Notes: generated by a model from the letters alone, not told the origin. A stretch of 64,000 nucleotides of DNA from DAOTWA01 sp034435955 (GCA_034435955.1 DAOTWA010000060.1:3886-67885), one strand, 5' to 3'. Counted from the stretch's first letter, positions 1 through 8,838 are shown. Numbers and translations: made by a program.

Positions 1-672
1 TCGCCGCTGACGTTTCCGGCCGGCGATCCCAACGCGTTGGTCACCCTGGCGCTTTATCAGAGCGCCGGCGGTCAATTTGAAGGCGCCCAGAGTCGGCCTA
101 TGATTTCTGTTGATGCATTGGAGCAGGTGCTCGATCTCTACAATAATGGCGTACGAGTCGGGGTGTTTCCTGGCTGGCTGGCCCAATTCGATACCGATGG
201 CCAGGCCTGGCAGGCCTACCGCGATGGGCGCGCTCAGATGGCGATTTCCTGGATCTCGCGTTACTTGGCCGATCTGCCTGCCGATACCCTGGCGGCTCCC
301 CTGCCGGCGCTTGGTCAAACCAATTTGACCCTGGCCACCGGCTGGTTGTGGGCGGTGCCGGCTGGCCGAAACGACCGGCAGATGGCTGACATCGCCCTGG
401 GCGAGTGGCTGGTGGAGAGTGACTTTCTTGCGCACTGGACGGCCGCCAGCGGTTATCTGCCGCCCCGGCCGACTGCGCTGGCAGGTTGGACCAATCCGAG
501 TCTGCAGACGTTGGTCAGCCAGGTGGTGCTTTCTGCTCAGGCGCCGCCGACGACCGATGTTCTCAGCAGCCTGGGGCCGGCGCTCAAGGAAGCTACCGTC
601 CAGGTATTGAGCGGCCAAAGCGATCCAGTCAAAGCGGCTCAGGCGGCGGCGGAAAAACTCCAGAATCCATGA
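1..672 (+). CDS. Extracellular solute-binding protein, C-terminal part (truncated by window edge)
   Basis: The frame is open from the first base, so the start lies outside the window; about 223 residues are present. The sequence reads like the C-terminal lobe of a family 1 (sugar-type) ABC solute-binding protein: a segment in which the protein fills gaps in a trial region (GRAQMAISWISRYLADLP), a GWLWAVPAG stretch, then helices with GEWLVESDFLAHW and a SGYLPPRP segment typical of the end of these proteins. It would bind a substrate outside the membrane and deliver it to an ABC permease not seen here. A small hairpin (681-696, GTCCCG/CGGGAC) follows the stop but has no T-run. The substrate cannot be told. 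Confidence 0.7.
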   Translation, partial: SPLTFPAGDPNALVTLALYQSAGGQFEGAQSRPMISVDALEQVLDLYNNGVRVGVFPGWLAQFDTDGQAWQAYRDGRAQMAISWISRYLADLPADTLAAPLPALGQTNLTLATGWLWAVPAGRNDRQMADIALGEWLVESDFLAHWTAASGYLPPRPTALAGWTNPSLQTLVSQVVLSAQAPPTTDVLSSLGPALKEATVQVLSGQSDPVKAAQAAAEKLQNP

Positions 673-725
673 CGGTTCGAGTCCCGGATTCGGGACGGAC
701 GGCTGTCCATCCATCAAATTGACTG

Positions 726-1157
726 ATGAGAATGAATGAACACCTGATACATTGGCTGCACAGGCATCGCTTTCGTTTCCTTGCCTTTATATTCCTGGTC
801 GCTCTTGGAATCGCGGCCTGGATCCAACCGTTTCACGAAGGCCGCCTGGATGAACAAGCGGTCACGGCGTCATCGAGCGCGGCACGCGCGGCTTTAAGTG
901 CCAGCCCCGGCCCGGTTGAAACGGCCGCCACAATTCTAGCGGGTACCCAGAGTCCCACCGCTGTTTCTACGCTGGGATCTGATCTTACCTCACTCCCCAA
1001 AGCCACCTGGACCAGCCTGCCAAGCCTGACGCCTACCTTCGACGCCGCAGTCGAATCCAGTCATACCAATGGCATCATCCTGTGGGGGGTGGCGCTGGTT
1101 GCCATTGTTGTGGTGGGCACGTTGAGCGTCGCCTCCCGCTTCCGACGAGGGCTCTGA
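726..1157 (+). CDS. Hypothetical protein with two membrane segments
   Basis: A 143-residue protein of unknown function. It has a basic N-terminus (HRHRFRF) followed by a hydrophobic segment at about residues 18-34, a long Ser/Ala/Thr/Pro-rich low-complexity middle (about 45-112) and a second hydrophobic segment at about 116-136 ending in a basic RFRRG tail. This suggests a membrane protein with a flexible middle on the outer face. It lies 53 bases after the solute-binding protein gene on the same strand and may share its transcript. No strong ribosome-binding site is visible; ATG 732 is an alternative start. I recognise no family. Confidence 0.55.
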   Translation: MRMNEHLIHWLHRHRFRFLAFIFLVALGIAAWIQPFHEGRLDEQAVTASSSAARAALSASPGPVETAATILAGTQSPTAVSTLGSDLTSLPKATWTSLPSLTPTFDAAVESSHTNGIILWGVALVAIVVVGTLSVASRFRRGL

Positions 1158-1280
1158 GATCGGGCCTCCAGAAGCACCTCCCCTTGGTGTTGGCATACCC
1201 GATCCTTTCAGCCGCGCTTCATCGTGTTGTAGCACTTTCATATCAAATCGCTGACCCTGCTGCAGAGCTGTAATGGTAAA

Positions 1281-2537
1281 ATGGCTTTTTTGCCAGGACA
1301 GCCAGCCATGATCGCCCGCTTACATCACCTCTATCATGAATACCCTCATCAGTTCTGGCTGATGTTTTTTGGCATGTTGTTGAGCACGATCGGCTCCAGC
1401 ATGATCTGGCCGTTCCTGATGATCTACGTCACCGAGAGACTCTCGCTGCCACTCTCGATTGTCGCCAGCCTGACCACCCTGAACGCTGCCATGGGACTAG
1501 TTGCAGCCTTCATCGCCGGCCCGATCACCGACCGCTTGGGGCGCAAATGGGTGATGGTTGTCAGCCTGGCGGGCAACGCGGCCGGTTACTTTTTCCTCAG
1601 CAAGGCCAGCAGCCTGCCGGCCTTCGCCATCCTGATGGGGCTGCAAGGCGCCTTCAACCCGCTCTACCGTGTGGGCGCCGACGCGATGATGGCCGATCTG
1701 ATCCCCCCGGAGCGGCGCATCGACGCTTACTCGCTCCTGCGCCTGAGCAACAACCTCGGAGTGTCCATCGGACCGGCTATTGGCGGCTTCATCGCTTCGA
1801 TCTCTTACGGAGTAGCTTTTGCCATCGCCTCGGTCGGTATGCTGACCTATAGCCTGCTGCTGACTCTCTTCGCGCGTGAGACGTTGCCTCATTCGGCGAC
1901 TTCCCAGCGGCCCGAACGCTTCGGCGGTTACGGCCGCATCCTGCGCGATAGGCCGTTCACCGCCTTCGTGGCGACGTTTTCGCTGACCTCGGTCGTCGCG
2001 GGGATGATGTGGGTGCTCCTATCGGTCTACACCAAGGTGAATTACGGCCTCTCGGAACGCCAGTACGGGTTGATACCGACCACCAACGCCCTGATGGTGG
2101 TGCTGTTCCAGATCACCGTCACCCGACTGACCAAGCGCCATCCTCCTTTGCGAACGCTCGCCCTGGGCACCCTGTTTTACGCCCTGGGTGTGGGCGGTGT
2201 GGCATTCGCTCGCGGCTTTTGGGGTTTCTGGATATGCATGGTGGTGATGACGATTGGCGAGCTGATCGTCACGCCGACCGCCACCAGTCTGGCGGCTAAC
2301 CTGGCGCCGGTGGAGATGCGCGGCCGCTATATGAGCATCTATGGGCTGACCTGGGGAATTGGGGCCGGCATCGGCCCGCTGGTGGGCGGTCTGCTCAACG
2401 ACGCTCTTGGCCCGCTGTGGATCTGGTACGGCGCGGGGCTAATCGGCAGTGTCGCCACGCTGGCCTTTTTGCTGCTGGCGCGCCGTTACCCATCCAAGGG
2501 GCAGGCCCTGGAGCCTTCGCCATACAGTACGAACTAA
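1281..2537 (+). CDS. MFS transporter
   Basis: A 418-residue protein with about twelve hydrophobic helices, the usual size for the major facilitator superfamily. The loop between helices 2 and 3 carries the family signature (GPITDRLGRKW, about residues 80-90), and the second half has the matching GRYMSIYGLTWGIGAGIGPLVGG-like region near residues 346-368. It is most like multidrug/sugar efflux members (MFS_1). The inner-membrane protein would move a small solute by proton coupling; the substrate cannot be inferred. ATG 1308 is an alternative start that has AGGACA about 8 bases upstream and would remove nine residues. Confidence 0.88.
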   Translation: MAFLPGQPAMIARLHHLYHEYPHQFWLMFFGMLLSTIGSSMIWPFLMIYVTERLSLPLSIVASLTTLNAAMGLVAAFIAGPITDRLGRKWVMVVSLAGNAAGYFFLSKASSLPAFAILMGLQGAFNPLYRVGADAMMADLIPPERRIDAYSLLRLSNNLGVSIGPAIGGFIASISYGVAFAIASVGMLTYSLLLTLFARETLPHSATSQRPERFGGYGRILRDRPFTAFVATFSLTSVVAGMMWVLLSVYTKVNYGLSERQYGLIPTTNALMVVLFQITVTRLTKRHPPLRTLALGTLFYALGVGGVAFARGFWGFWICMVVMTIGELIVTPTATSLAANLAPVEMRGRYMSIYGLTWGIGAGIGPLVGGLLNDALGPLWIWYGAGLIGSVATLAFLLLARRYPSKGQALEPSPYSTN

Positions 2538-2639
2538 GCAGGGGAAGTTTATTCCGTTTACTCATCGAACTTTTTCGGAAGATATGCGGCAACCGTAGGT
2601 ACAGGGTTTTCATACCGGAAGACGGATCTCCACTGTCAT

Positions 2640-2668
2640 TTGAATTTTGCCTCTATATCCGCTATACT
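2640..2668 (+). promoter_or_regulatory. Sigma-70-type promoter for the LLM oxidoreductase gene
   Basis: TTGAAT (2640-2645), a 17-base spacer and TATACT (2663-2668). Transcription would start near 2675, about 35 bases before the ATG at 2710. The match to consensus is good in both boxes and the local sequence is AT-rich against a GC-rich background. Confidence 0.6.
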
Positions 2669-2709
2669 AAATTTCGTAATGTTTTATCAACAGGAGATTC
2701 GAGCAGAAT

Positions 2710-3579
2710 ATGCAGTTTAGCGTTGTATTTCCCCAAACCGAATTCGGCAACGATCCCGTTGCGATCCGCGATTACGCCCAGACAGCCGAAGCGCTGGGCT
2801 ATACGTATATGATCGCCTACGACCATGTTTTAGGCGCCAATCCGGACCGGCCGGGCGGCTGGACCGGCGCCTATACCCATCAGACGCCCTTCCACGAGGT
2901 GTTTGTCCTATTTTCCTTCATGGCTGCCGTGACGCACAAGCTGCGCTTTTCCACCGGCATCCTGATACTGCCGCAGCGTCAGACGGCCCTGGTAGCCAAG
3001 CAAGCCGCTTCTCTAGACGTGCTCAGCGGTGGACGCCTGCGTTTGGGCGTCGGCCTGGGCTGGAACCAGGTCGAATACCTGGCCCTCAACGAAAATTTCC
3101 ACAATCGCGGCCGGCGTTTCGAAGAGCAGGTGCAGGTGCTGCGCCTGCTTTGGACGCAGCCGTCGGTGAAATTCGAGGGCAAATGGCATCACATAGATGA
3201 TGCCGGCATCAATCCGCTGCCCATCCAGCGGCCGATACCGATCTGGTTTGGCGGCTCTGCTGACCCGGCGCTGGAACGCATGGCGCGCCTGGCGGATGGC
3301 TGGCTGCCGGCTTTCCGTTCACCCGCCGATGCCCGTCCATACTGGGAAAAATTACAGCAATATCTGTCCGAAGCCGGGCGTTCTCCCGAGACTTTGCCTA
3401 TCGAGCCGCGCATCCCTTACGGCGATGGGAATCCCGAAAACTGGGCGGCCAACATCGAGGGCTGGCAGGCGATGGGCGCGCAGAATTTTTCGATCAACCC
3501 ACTGAACAGCGGTTTCACCACCCCGGACGCTCACATTCAAGCCCTGCGAAGATTTGCCGAGGCGTTTATGCATAGCTGA
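2710..3579 (+). CDS. LLM class (luciferase-like) F420-type oxidoreductase
   Basis: A 289-residue protein of the luciferase-like monooxygenase fold. Visible family marks are the N-terminal strand QFSVVFPQTEFG, the AEALGYTYM helix, the ILILPQRQTALVAKQAASLD strand-helix (about 96-115), the glycine-rich loop GGRLRLGVGLGWNQVEY and RPIPIWFGG (about 175-183). The family transfers hydride using FMN or coenzyme F420; the length and the 'TIGR03619-like' layout favour F420, which is inference. AGGAG lies some 13 bases before the ATG, so initiation may be modest. It stands alone behind its own promoter; the substrate is unknown. Confidence 0.85.
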   Translation: MQFSVVFPQTEFGNDPVAIRDYAQTAEALGYTYMIAYDHVLGANPDRPGGWTGAYTHQTPFHEVFVLFSFMAAVTHKLRFSTGILILPQRQTALVAKQAASLDVLSGGRLRLGVGLGWNQVEYLALNENFHNRGRRFEEQVQVLRLLWTQPSVKFEGKWHHIDDAGINPLPIQRPIPIWFGGSADPALERMARLADGWLPAFRSPADARPYWEKLQQYLSEAGRSPETLPIEPRIPYGDGNPENWAANIEGWQAMGAQNFSINPLNSGFTTPDAHIQALRRFAEAFMHS

Positions 3580-3655
3580 TCTTATCAGCCAAGTCATCCA
3601 AGCGCCTTGTGGGGCTAGAGCGCGGTAAACTGAACCATTGGGACGGAGATGAACC

Positions 3656-4132
3656 ATGGATGTTTTCGATAGCATTGCCCTGCTGCTGGTGGCGATATTT
3701 TTGCTGTACTCCGGTGTGGATCCCTTTGTGCATATTCAGTTCCCCGCCCAGTTGTACGTGCTGAGCATCTATTCGATCGCCACCGGCCTGCTGTTCCTGG
3801 TGGCCCGCGTTAGAAACACCAAGCCATTTTATGCGGTGGGTATATTCCTGCTGATGGCCTGGTTCGTTATGCGCGGCGTCATCCCTTTACTGGCAGCGGA
3901 TATGCCTGGCAGCGAGCTGGTGCTCGGCCTGATGGCCGGTTTAGCCGGTATACCCTTTCTAACGATGATCCGCGAGGAGCGCAATTTCACCAATATCGGC
4001 CAGGCGCTGTTTGGCCTCCATCTGGTGGGCGCATATTTACTGCCAGTGCTTGGTTTGGCGATCCCCTATGGTTGGGCGATCTTTTCCGGCGTGGCGATCC
4101 TCGCCGGCATCTTATTGATTCTTGGGTTCTAG
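3656..4132 (+). CDS. Small integral membrane protein, unknown function
   Basis: A 158-residue protein made up almost entirely of five hydrophobic helices (about residues 5-22, 33-50, 56-77, 85-105 and 118-155). No catalytic motif is visible. GGAG sits about 7 bases ahead of the ATG at 3656, so translation is credible. It follows the LLM oxidoreductase gene by 76 bases and may be on the same transcript. I do not recognise the family. Confidence 0.65.
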   Translation: MDVFDSIALLLVAIFLLYSGVDPFVHIQFPAQLYVLSIYSIATGLLFLVARVRNTKPFYAVGIFLLMAWFVMRGVIPLLAADMPGSELVLGLMAGLAGIPFLTMIREERNFTNIGQALFGLHLVGAYLLPVLGLAIPYGWAIFSGVAILAGILLILGF

Positions 4133-4329
4133 GAGGGAGCGAACTCCACCTTTTCATCCAGCTTGCGTCTCCCGCCCTTTCGTGTTTTTGGGAACCATCT
4201 GGCCGGAACTACCGTCTTACCATTACCCGGTTGCCCTTTGACCAGGCAGATGCGCGCGGCCAGCATTTCAGGGGTTAACCGGCCGACGGGTAAGAATTAG
4301 TCCGCAGCGGTGCGGAAGGAGACGAAAGC

Positions 4330-5418
4330 ATGAGCATTAAAAAGTTGTCCATATTCGTGGTAATTGTCAGTCTGGCGCTGGCTCTGCCGCTGGCCATCCC
4401 TTCGTTGGCCGAAGTGGTTCGCGCCTACAGCGGTTTCCCGACGTTTTCGATCGTCAGCGTCGATCCGGACCATTCGGTCACCATTACGATCAGCAATCTT
4501 CCCCCCAATGATACCTTTGTCGTGACGATGGGCCAATTCGGCACCAAAGGGATTGGCGGCATCGAGGTGGCCAGAACCGATTCGGGCAGCGGCGGCGTCA
4601 AGACCTTTACTTACAACATCCCCGATGCACTGAAAGGCCAGGCGCTGATCGCCATCCGCATGCAAAGCCCTACCAGCGGTTACTTCGCCTACAACTGGTT
4701 CGCCAACCGTTCCAGTATCACCGCCACCGCCGGACCGACCTCCACTCCCGGCGCCACCCCGATTCCGGTAACCGGCTATACCGGCTTCCCCACGTTTTCG
4801 ATCATCAGCGTAGAAAAGGACAAGTCGGTCACCATCCAGACCAGCAATCTGCATCCCAATGATACATTTACGGTGACGATGGGCAAATTTGGCACTAAAG
4901 GCATTGGCGGGGTCGTGGTCGCCAATACTGCTTCGGGAACGGGAGGCACGCAGACGTTCACCTACAACATTCCTGATTCGTTGAAGGGGCAGGCGTTGAT
5001 CGCTATCCGCATGCAGAGTCCTACCAGTGGCTACTTCGCCTACAACTGGTTCGTCAACAGCACGGGCGCTGGCGCCACACCTGTTTCTACAGCCACCCCG
5101 GGAGCCACGCCGATCCCTGCCACGGGCGGCTACAGCGGATTTCCGACCTTCTCGATTGTCAGCGTGGACGCGGATACCTCTGTAACGATCAAGACCAGCA
5201 ACCTGCCGCCGAATGATACCTTCACCGTCACCATGGGCGCTTTTGGTACCAAAGGGATTGGCGGGGTTGTAGTGGCTACCACCGATTCAGGATCGGGCGG
5301 CGCGCAGACGTTTACCTACAATATTCCCTCTTCGCTGAAGGGAGCGTCGCGCATCGCCATCCGCATGCAGAGTTCCGCCAGCGGCTACTTCGCCTACAAC
5401 TGGTTCTGGAATCAATAG
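4330..5418 (+). CDS. Secreted protein with three 92-residue repeats
   Basis: A 362-residue protein with a signal sequence or N-terminal membrane helix (about 6-27) and three homologous units at residues 33-124, 150-241 and 268-359. Each unit starts Y(S/T)GFPTFSI and ends GYFAYNWF, and contains LPPNDTF(T/V)VTMG.FGTKGIGG and TYNIP..LKG. The units are joined by about 26-residue Thr/Pro/Gly linkers (TSTPGATPIP). Conserved hydrophobic alternation suggests three small beta-sandwich domains on a flexible string, outside the cell. GGAAGGAG lies about 9 bases upstream of the ATG. A strong terminator follows, so it is the last gene of its transcript. Function unknown; adhesion or sensing would be a guess. 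Confidence 0.75.
   Translation: MSIKKLSIFVVIVSLALALPLAIPSLAEVVRAYSGFPTFSIVSVDPDHSVTITISNLPPNDTFVVTMGQFGTKGIGGIEVARTDSGSGGVKTFTYNIPDALKGQALIAIRMQSPTSGYFAYNWFANRSSITATAGPTSTPGATPIPVTGYTGFPTFSIISVEKDKSVTIQTSNLHPNDTFTVTMGKFGTKGIGGVVVANTASGTGGTQTFTYNIPDSLKGQALIAIRMQSPTSGYFAYNWFVNSTGAGATPVSTATPGATPIPATGGYSGFPTFSIVSVDADTSVTIKTSNLPPNDTFTVTMGAFGTKGIGGVVVATTDSGSGGAQTFTYNIPSSLKGASRIAIRMQSSASGYFAYNWFWNQ
4426..5406 (+). repeat. Three tandem intragenic repeats (period about 350 bp)
   Basis: Units at 4426-4701, 4777-5052 and 5131-5406, each 276 bases, separated by 75-78-base linkers coding for Thr/Pro-rich spacers. By eye the units share roughly three quarters or more of their bases, with many differences at third positions, so they have diverged under protein-level constraint and are not a very recent amplification. 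Confidence 0.8.
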
Positions 5419-5447
5419 CGCCAACCAGGAAATTGGTCTTTGAAATT

Positions 5448-5490
5448 GAACGGCGAGGTTTGGAAAACACCTCGCCGTTCTTTTGTTTTT
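5448..5490 (+). terminator. Rho-independent terminator
   Basis: A perfect 12-bp stem GAACGGCGAGGT (5448-5459) / ACCTCGCCGTTC (5469-5480) with a 9-base loop, followed by TTTTGTTTTT (5481-5490). It ends the transcript of the three-repeat protein gene, whose stop is 30 bases upstream. Confidence 0.92.
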
Positions 5491-5495
5491 ACCCA

Positions 5496-5506
5496 TGTGC
5501 TATACT
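5496..5506 (+). promoter_or_regulatory. Extended -10 promoter for the DUF2007 gene
   Basis: TGTGCTATACT places a TG one base before a TATACT box (5501-5506), the extended -10 arrangement. No good -35 is seen at the usual spacing. A start near 5513 would give a short leader to the ATG at 5537. Confidence 0.5.
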
Positions 5507-5536
5507 TGCCGTATATTGTTCTCTGGAGGATTGACC

Positions 5537-5809
5537 ATGGCGGAGAATTGGGTGGAAGTGGCGACTGTAGCCGGTAAGATCGAGGCTGAGATCGTCCGCG
5601 GTTTACTGGCTTCTTTCGAGATCCCTTCTGTTTTTTCACAGGAGAGCGCCGGCGCCGCCATCGGTCTGACCATTGGCTGGCTGGGTGAGGTGCACATCCT
5701 CGTCCCGCAGGAAAAAGAGGAGGCTGCCCTTCAGGCCCTGGACGCCTACTACAAAGGGGAACTGGACCAGCCCGGGGAGGAGGAGCCGCCCGCATCCGAC
5801 GAACCCTGA
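5537..5809 (+). CDS. DUF2007-type putative signal-transducing protein
   Basis: A 90-residue acidic soluble protein. The N-terminal half (WVEVATV, then EAEIVRGLLASFEIPSVF) followed by a GEVHILVPQEKEEAAL.AL segment matches the DUF2007 family, whose role is not established. The start at 5537 is preferred over an upstream in-frame ATG at 5483 because GGAGG lies 7 bases before it and because 5483 falls inside the terminator. Its stop overlaps the first ATG of the next frame (TGATG), so it is likely translated together with the S51-type peptidase gene. Confidence 0.75.
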   Translation: MAENWVEVATVAGKIEAEIVRGLLASFEIPSVFSQESAGAAIGLTIGWLGEVHILVPQEKEEAALQALDAYYKGELDQPGEEEPPASDEP

Positions 5810-5835
5810 TGGGGTTCGTTTGTTACAGGTTCGGT

Positions 5836-6546
5836 ATGGAATCCTTAGCGGGAATTCTTGCCCTGGTCGGAAGCGGCGAATACCTGCCGCCCATGGAGCC
5901 GGTAGACCGATACTTGCTGAGCAGGCTCTCTCCTCCGGTGCGCGTTGTCTGTCTGCCCACCGCCGCCGGCGCGGAAGGCGCCGAGCGCATCCGTTACTGG
6001 TCCGATTTGGGCGTGGCCCACTTCACTCGTTTGGGGGTGACGGCCGAGGCTGTCGAGGTCGTGGATCGCGCTGGAGCTGAGGACGAGCGCATGGCCTCAC
6101 AGGTCGCCGAGGCCAGCTTGGTTTACCTTTCGGGCGGTAAGCCCGATTATCTCCATTCGGTGCTGGCTGGCAGCCGCGTATGGGAAGCCATCCGAGGCGT
6201 CCTCTCCCGCGGCGGTGTGGTGGCGGGGTGCAGTGCGGGAGCCATGATCTTCGGCGAAAAGATGCCCGCCTACAGAAATCCGTTCGTCCTGCGTCCCGCT
6301 TTCGCATTCCTCAGGAATACCGTTATCCTGCCGCACTTCGATGAGATCCCTGAGACGTTCGTGCGTCTGACCCGCCTGGCCCTGCCGATGCGTTATACCC
6401 TCATCGGGGTGGAGGGCAACACTGCACTGGTGTTCGACGACGGCAAACCTGCGGTCTTCGGCAGCGGTCAGGTGGTGATCTGGAATCGCGCTGGACGGCG
6501 CAGCTACAAACAAGGCGACAGGTTCCCTATGGATCGAATCGATTGA
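5836..6546 (+). CDS. Peptidase S51-like (cyanophycinase/dipeptidase E family) protein
   Basis: A 236-residue protein with the class I glutamine-amidotransferase-like fold of family S51. The nucleophile motif is GCSAGAM with Ser133, preceded by the LVYLSGGKPDYL strand-turn (about 95-106), both standard for the family; His315-type partner residues lie in the HFDEIPET region near 175. Members cleave dipeptides with N-terminal Asp or cyanophycin dipeptides. The C-terminal part GVEGNTALVF and the layout resemble uncharacterised family members rather than PepE or CphB, so the substrate is open. The start at 5836 follows AGGT and puts the conserved strand LALVGSGEY near the N-terminus; 5809 is an alternative. 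Confidence 0.8.
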   Translation: MESLAGILALVGSGEYLPPMEPVDRYLLSRLSPPVRVVCLPTAAGAEGAERIRYWSDLGVAHFTRLGVTAEAVEVVDRAGAEDERMASQVAEASLVYLSGGKPDYLHSVLAGSRVWEAIRGVLSRGGVVAGCSAGAMIFGEKMPAYRNPFVLRPAFAFLRNTVILPHFDEIPETFVRLTRLALPMRYTLIGVEGNTALVFDDGKPAVFGSGQVVIWNRAGRRSYKQGDRFPMDRID

Positions 6547-6562
6547 GCCTGGAGGGTCTGGC

Positions 6563-7144
6563 GTGAATGGAAATATCTGGAGCGACATGTTCTTGTTGAG
6601 CCTGCCGGTTCTGGAAAAGATTTTTCGGGTCATCCTGGTTTATGTCTTCCTGGTGGTCGGGTTGCGCCTGGCGGGCAAGCGGGAGCTGGCGCAGCTCAAC
6701 ACCTTTGACCTGGTGGTGTTGTTGACCCTCTCGAACACGGTGCAAAATGCCATCATTGGCAACGATAATTCAGTCACCGGCGGCTTGGTCGGCGCGGCGA
6801 CTCTGCTGGCGATTAATTATGTGGTGGTGCGTTACCTGTATGGCCATGAACACGTGGATCATATCGTCGAGGGTAGCCCGGATCGTCTGATCGTGGGCGG
6901 CAAGGTGCTCAAAGACCGCCTGGAGAAAGAGGTGATCACTTTAGAGGAGCTCGAGTCGGCGGCCCACAAACAGGGTTTTGCTTCGCTGGACGAAGTCAAG
7001 GAGGCCATCCTGGAACCGGGAGGGGCGTTGACATTTATCGCCAAGCAGCCGTCCATCGAGCAGCGCCGCCAGCGCGAACTCGTGATGCGCCTGGAGCGCA
7101 TCGAGCGTATGCTGGAGGAGATGAAAGCTGCCCGCAGTGCCTGA
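6563..7144 (+). CDS. DUF421 (YetF-like) membrane protein
   Basis: A 193-residue protein. Three hydrophobic helices (about 8-34, 47-66 and 70-92) are followed by the cytoplasmic DUF421 domain with the marks GKRELAQLN, LLTLSNTVQNAI, EGSPDRLIV.GKVL and ITLEEL..A.. QGF..L..V..A.LEPGG. This matches the YetF/YkjA family of unknown function. The C-terminal 35 residues form a charged helix that may be a coiled coil. The start is GTG at 6563, with GGAGGG 7 bases upstream. It follows the S51-type peptidase gene by 16 bases and probably shares its transcript. Confidence 0.85.
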   Translation: MNGNIWSDMFLLSLPVLEKIFRVILVYVFLVVGLRLAGKRELAQLNTFDLVVLLTLSNTVQNAIIGNDNSVTGGLVGAATLLAINYVVVRYLYGHEHVDHIVEGSPDRLIVGGKVLKDRLEKEVITLEELESAAHKQGFASLDEVKEAILEPGGALTFIAKQPSIEQRRQRELVMRLERIERMLEEMKAARSA

Positions 7145-7189
7145 AGCGCTCTTAGCGGCGCTCATTAATCTTCGGGAGGAGACGACCTG

Positions 7190-8830
7190 ATGCGAACTTC
7201 TCGCGGGATCATCGCTGGCGTTATCGCCTGCATCCTGGCGGCGGCAGGCGCATATTTTTGGGCTTCCAGCCTGATGGATTCGCTCTATGCTTACCGATCG
7301 CCCCTACGCGCCGACCCGCCGCCTCCGGGGGTTTCGCTCGGCCAGCCGCAGGTGCGCCGGGTGGTATTCGTGCTGATCGACGCGCTGAGGTTGGACACTT
7401 CGCTCAACCGCCAGGTGATGCCGGTGCTGGACCACCTGCGCAGCCAGGGAGCTTACGCCACGATGCACAGCCGCCCTCCCTCCTATTCCGAGCCGGGGTA
7501 CAGCGTGCTGCTCACCGGCGCCTGGCCGGAGTTGAGCGACGGACCGGCCATCAACCTGGATTATCCGAAAATTTGGACCTTCACTCAGGACAATCTGTTC
7601 TCCGCCGCTCACCGAACCGGCCTGAAGACCGCTGTCTCTGCCTATTACTGGTTCGAGAGGTTGATCCCGCAGGAAGACGTCGATGCGCACTTCTACACCC
7701 CTGGCGAGGATCGCCGCGCCGATCGCCAGGTGGTCGATGCCGCCCTGCCCTGGCTGCGCAGCTGCGATTTCCAGCTCGTCTTGATCCACATTGACCAGGT
7801 GGATTACGCCGGTCACCACGAAGGCGGCCCACGCAGCCCCAACTGGGACGCCGCCGCTTCCCGCGCCGATGCCCTGCTGGGCGAGATCCTCGCCACACTC
7901 GATCTTTCTCAGGATGTCGTCTTCGTGTGCAGCGATCACGGGCAGATCGACCGCGGCGGCCATGGCGGCAACGAGCCAGTTGTGCTGCATGAGCCGTTCG
8001 TTCTGGCCGGCGCGCACGTAAAAGCGGGGAATTACGGCGATGTCAATATGGCCGACGTGGCTCCCACTCTGGCGGCGCTCCTGGGCGCCAACCTGCCCGC
8101 CTCGGCCCAGGGCCAGGCGCTCACGGAGATGCTCGATCTGCCGGCGGCCTATGTCCACTCTGTTCAGGAAGCCGAAACGGTCCAACAGCGTAATCTGATC
8201 GAAGATTATGGGGCAGCCATAGGCCGACCGGTGGATATCCCCGCTGATGCCACTTCGGTAGCCGCATTTCAGCAAGCGCTCGAAGCCGCGCGTGATGCGC
8301 GCCTCAACGCCGAGCGGCTTCCGCACGCGGCTCTGGCTCTAGGGATCATACTGCTCATGATTGGCATCTTGATTTGGAGGCGCAGTCGCCTGCTGGTCTG
8401 GATGCTGAGCGGCGCAGTTGTCTTCCAGTTAATCTTCCACCTGCGCTACGATCTGCTCGATCGTTTGACGTATTCGCTGAGCTGGGTGCCGGATGCGAAC
8501 ACAATGATCGTGTACATGGCGACTACCAGCCTAATCGCGCTGTTCGCGGGCTGGCTGGTCTTCGTCTTGGGCTCGCGCGTCCTGCGCTCAGGAGCGCGTG
8601 CGGCGGCCGAGGCCACCCTGGGCTTCGCCCTGGTCACGATAGTCCTGCTATCGCTGCCGGTCCTCTTCAGCTACGCCTGGAACGGCGCCCTGATCACCTG
8701 GACGCTGCCCGAGTTCACCAGCTCTTACCTGGGACTGCTCGGCCTCATCCAGGGGCTGGCCGCCGCCGTGGGCGGCATTCTCCTGGCGGGGGTGGCGGGA
8801 CTCATCGGGGTCGTCCTGAAGACGTCTTGA
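7190..8830 (+). CDS. Membrane-anchored alkaline phosphatase/phosphodiesterase superfamily protein
   Basis: A 546-residue protein with an N-terminal membrane anchor (about 6-26), a type I phosphodiesterase/nucleotide pyrophosphatase-like domain (about 55-330) and four or five membrane helices at the C-terminus (about 380-545). The metal site is visible: VFVLIDALRLD (first Asp), SYSEPGYSVLLTG (Ser/Thr nucleophile region), HIDQVDYAGHHEGG (Asp/His) and VFVCSDHGQIDRGGHGG (Asp-His and His). The layout resembles GPI-anchor ethanolamine-phosphate-transferase-like and sulfatase-like enzymes acting outside the membrane on phospho- or sulfo-esters. GGAGGAG lies 8 bases upstream of the start. The real substrate is unknown. 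Confidence 0.82.
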   Translation: MRTSRGIIAGVIACILAAAGAYFWASSLMDSLYAYRSPLRADPPPPGVSLGQPQVRRVVFVLIDALRLDTSLNRQVMPVLDHLRSQGAYATMHSRPPSYSEPGYSVLLTGAWPELSDGPAINLDYPKIWTFTQDNLFSAAHRTGLKTAVSAYYWFERLIPQEDVDAHFYTPGEDRRADRQVVDAALPWLRSCDFQLVLIHIDQVDYAGHHEGGPRSPNWDAAASRADALLGEILATLDLSQDVVFVCSDHGQIDRGGHGGNEPVVLHEPFVLAGAHVKAGNYGDVNMADVAPTLAALLGANLPASAQGQALTEMLDLPAAYVHSVQEAETVQQRNLIEDYGAAIGRPVDIPADATSVAAFQQALEAARDARLNAERLPHAALALGIILLMIGILIWRRSRLLVWMLSGAVVFQLIFHLRYDLLDRLTYSLSWVPDANTMIVYMATTSLIALFAGWLVFVLGSRVLRSGARAAAEATLGFALVTIVLLSLPVLFSYAWNGALITWTLPEFTSSYLGLLGLIQGLAAAVGGILLAGVAGLIGVVLKTS

Positions 8831-8838
8831 TATGGAAG

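Noticed and set aside
668..695. tRNA-like T-loop (GGTTCGAGTCC) after the first gene
   Set aside because: The bases on either side do not form the 5-bp T-stem, and no D-arm, anticodon arm or acceptor stem is present. It is part of a small hairpin.
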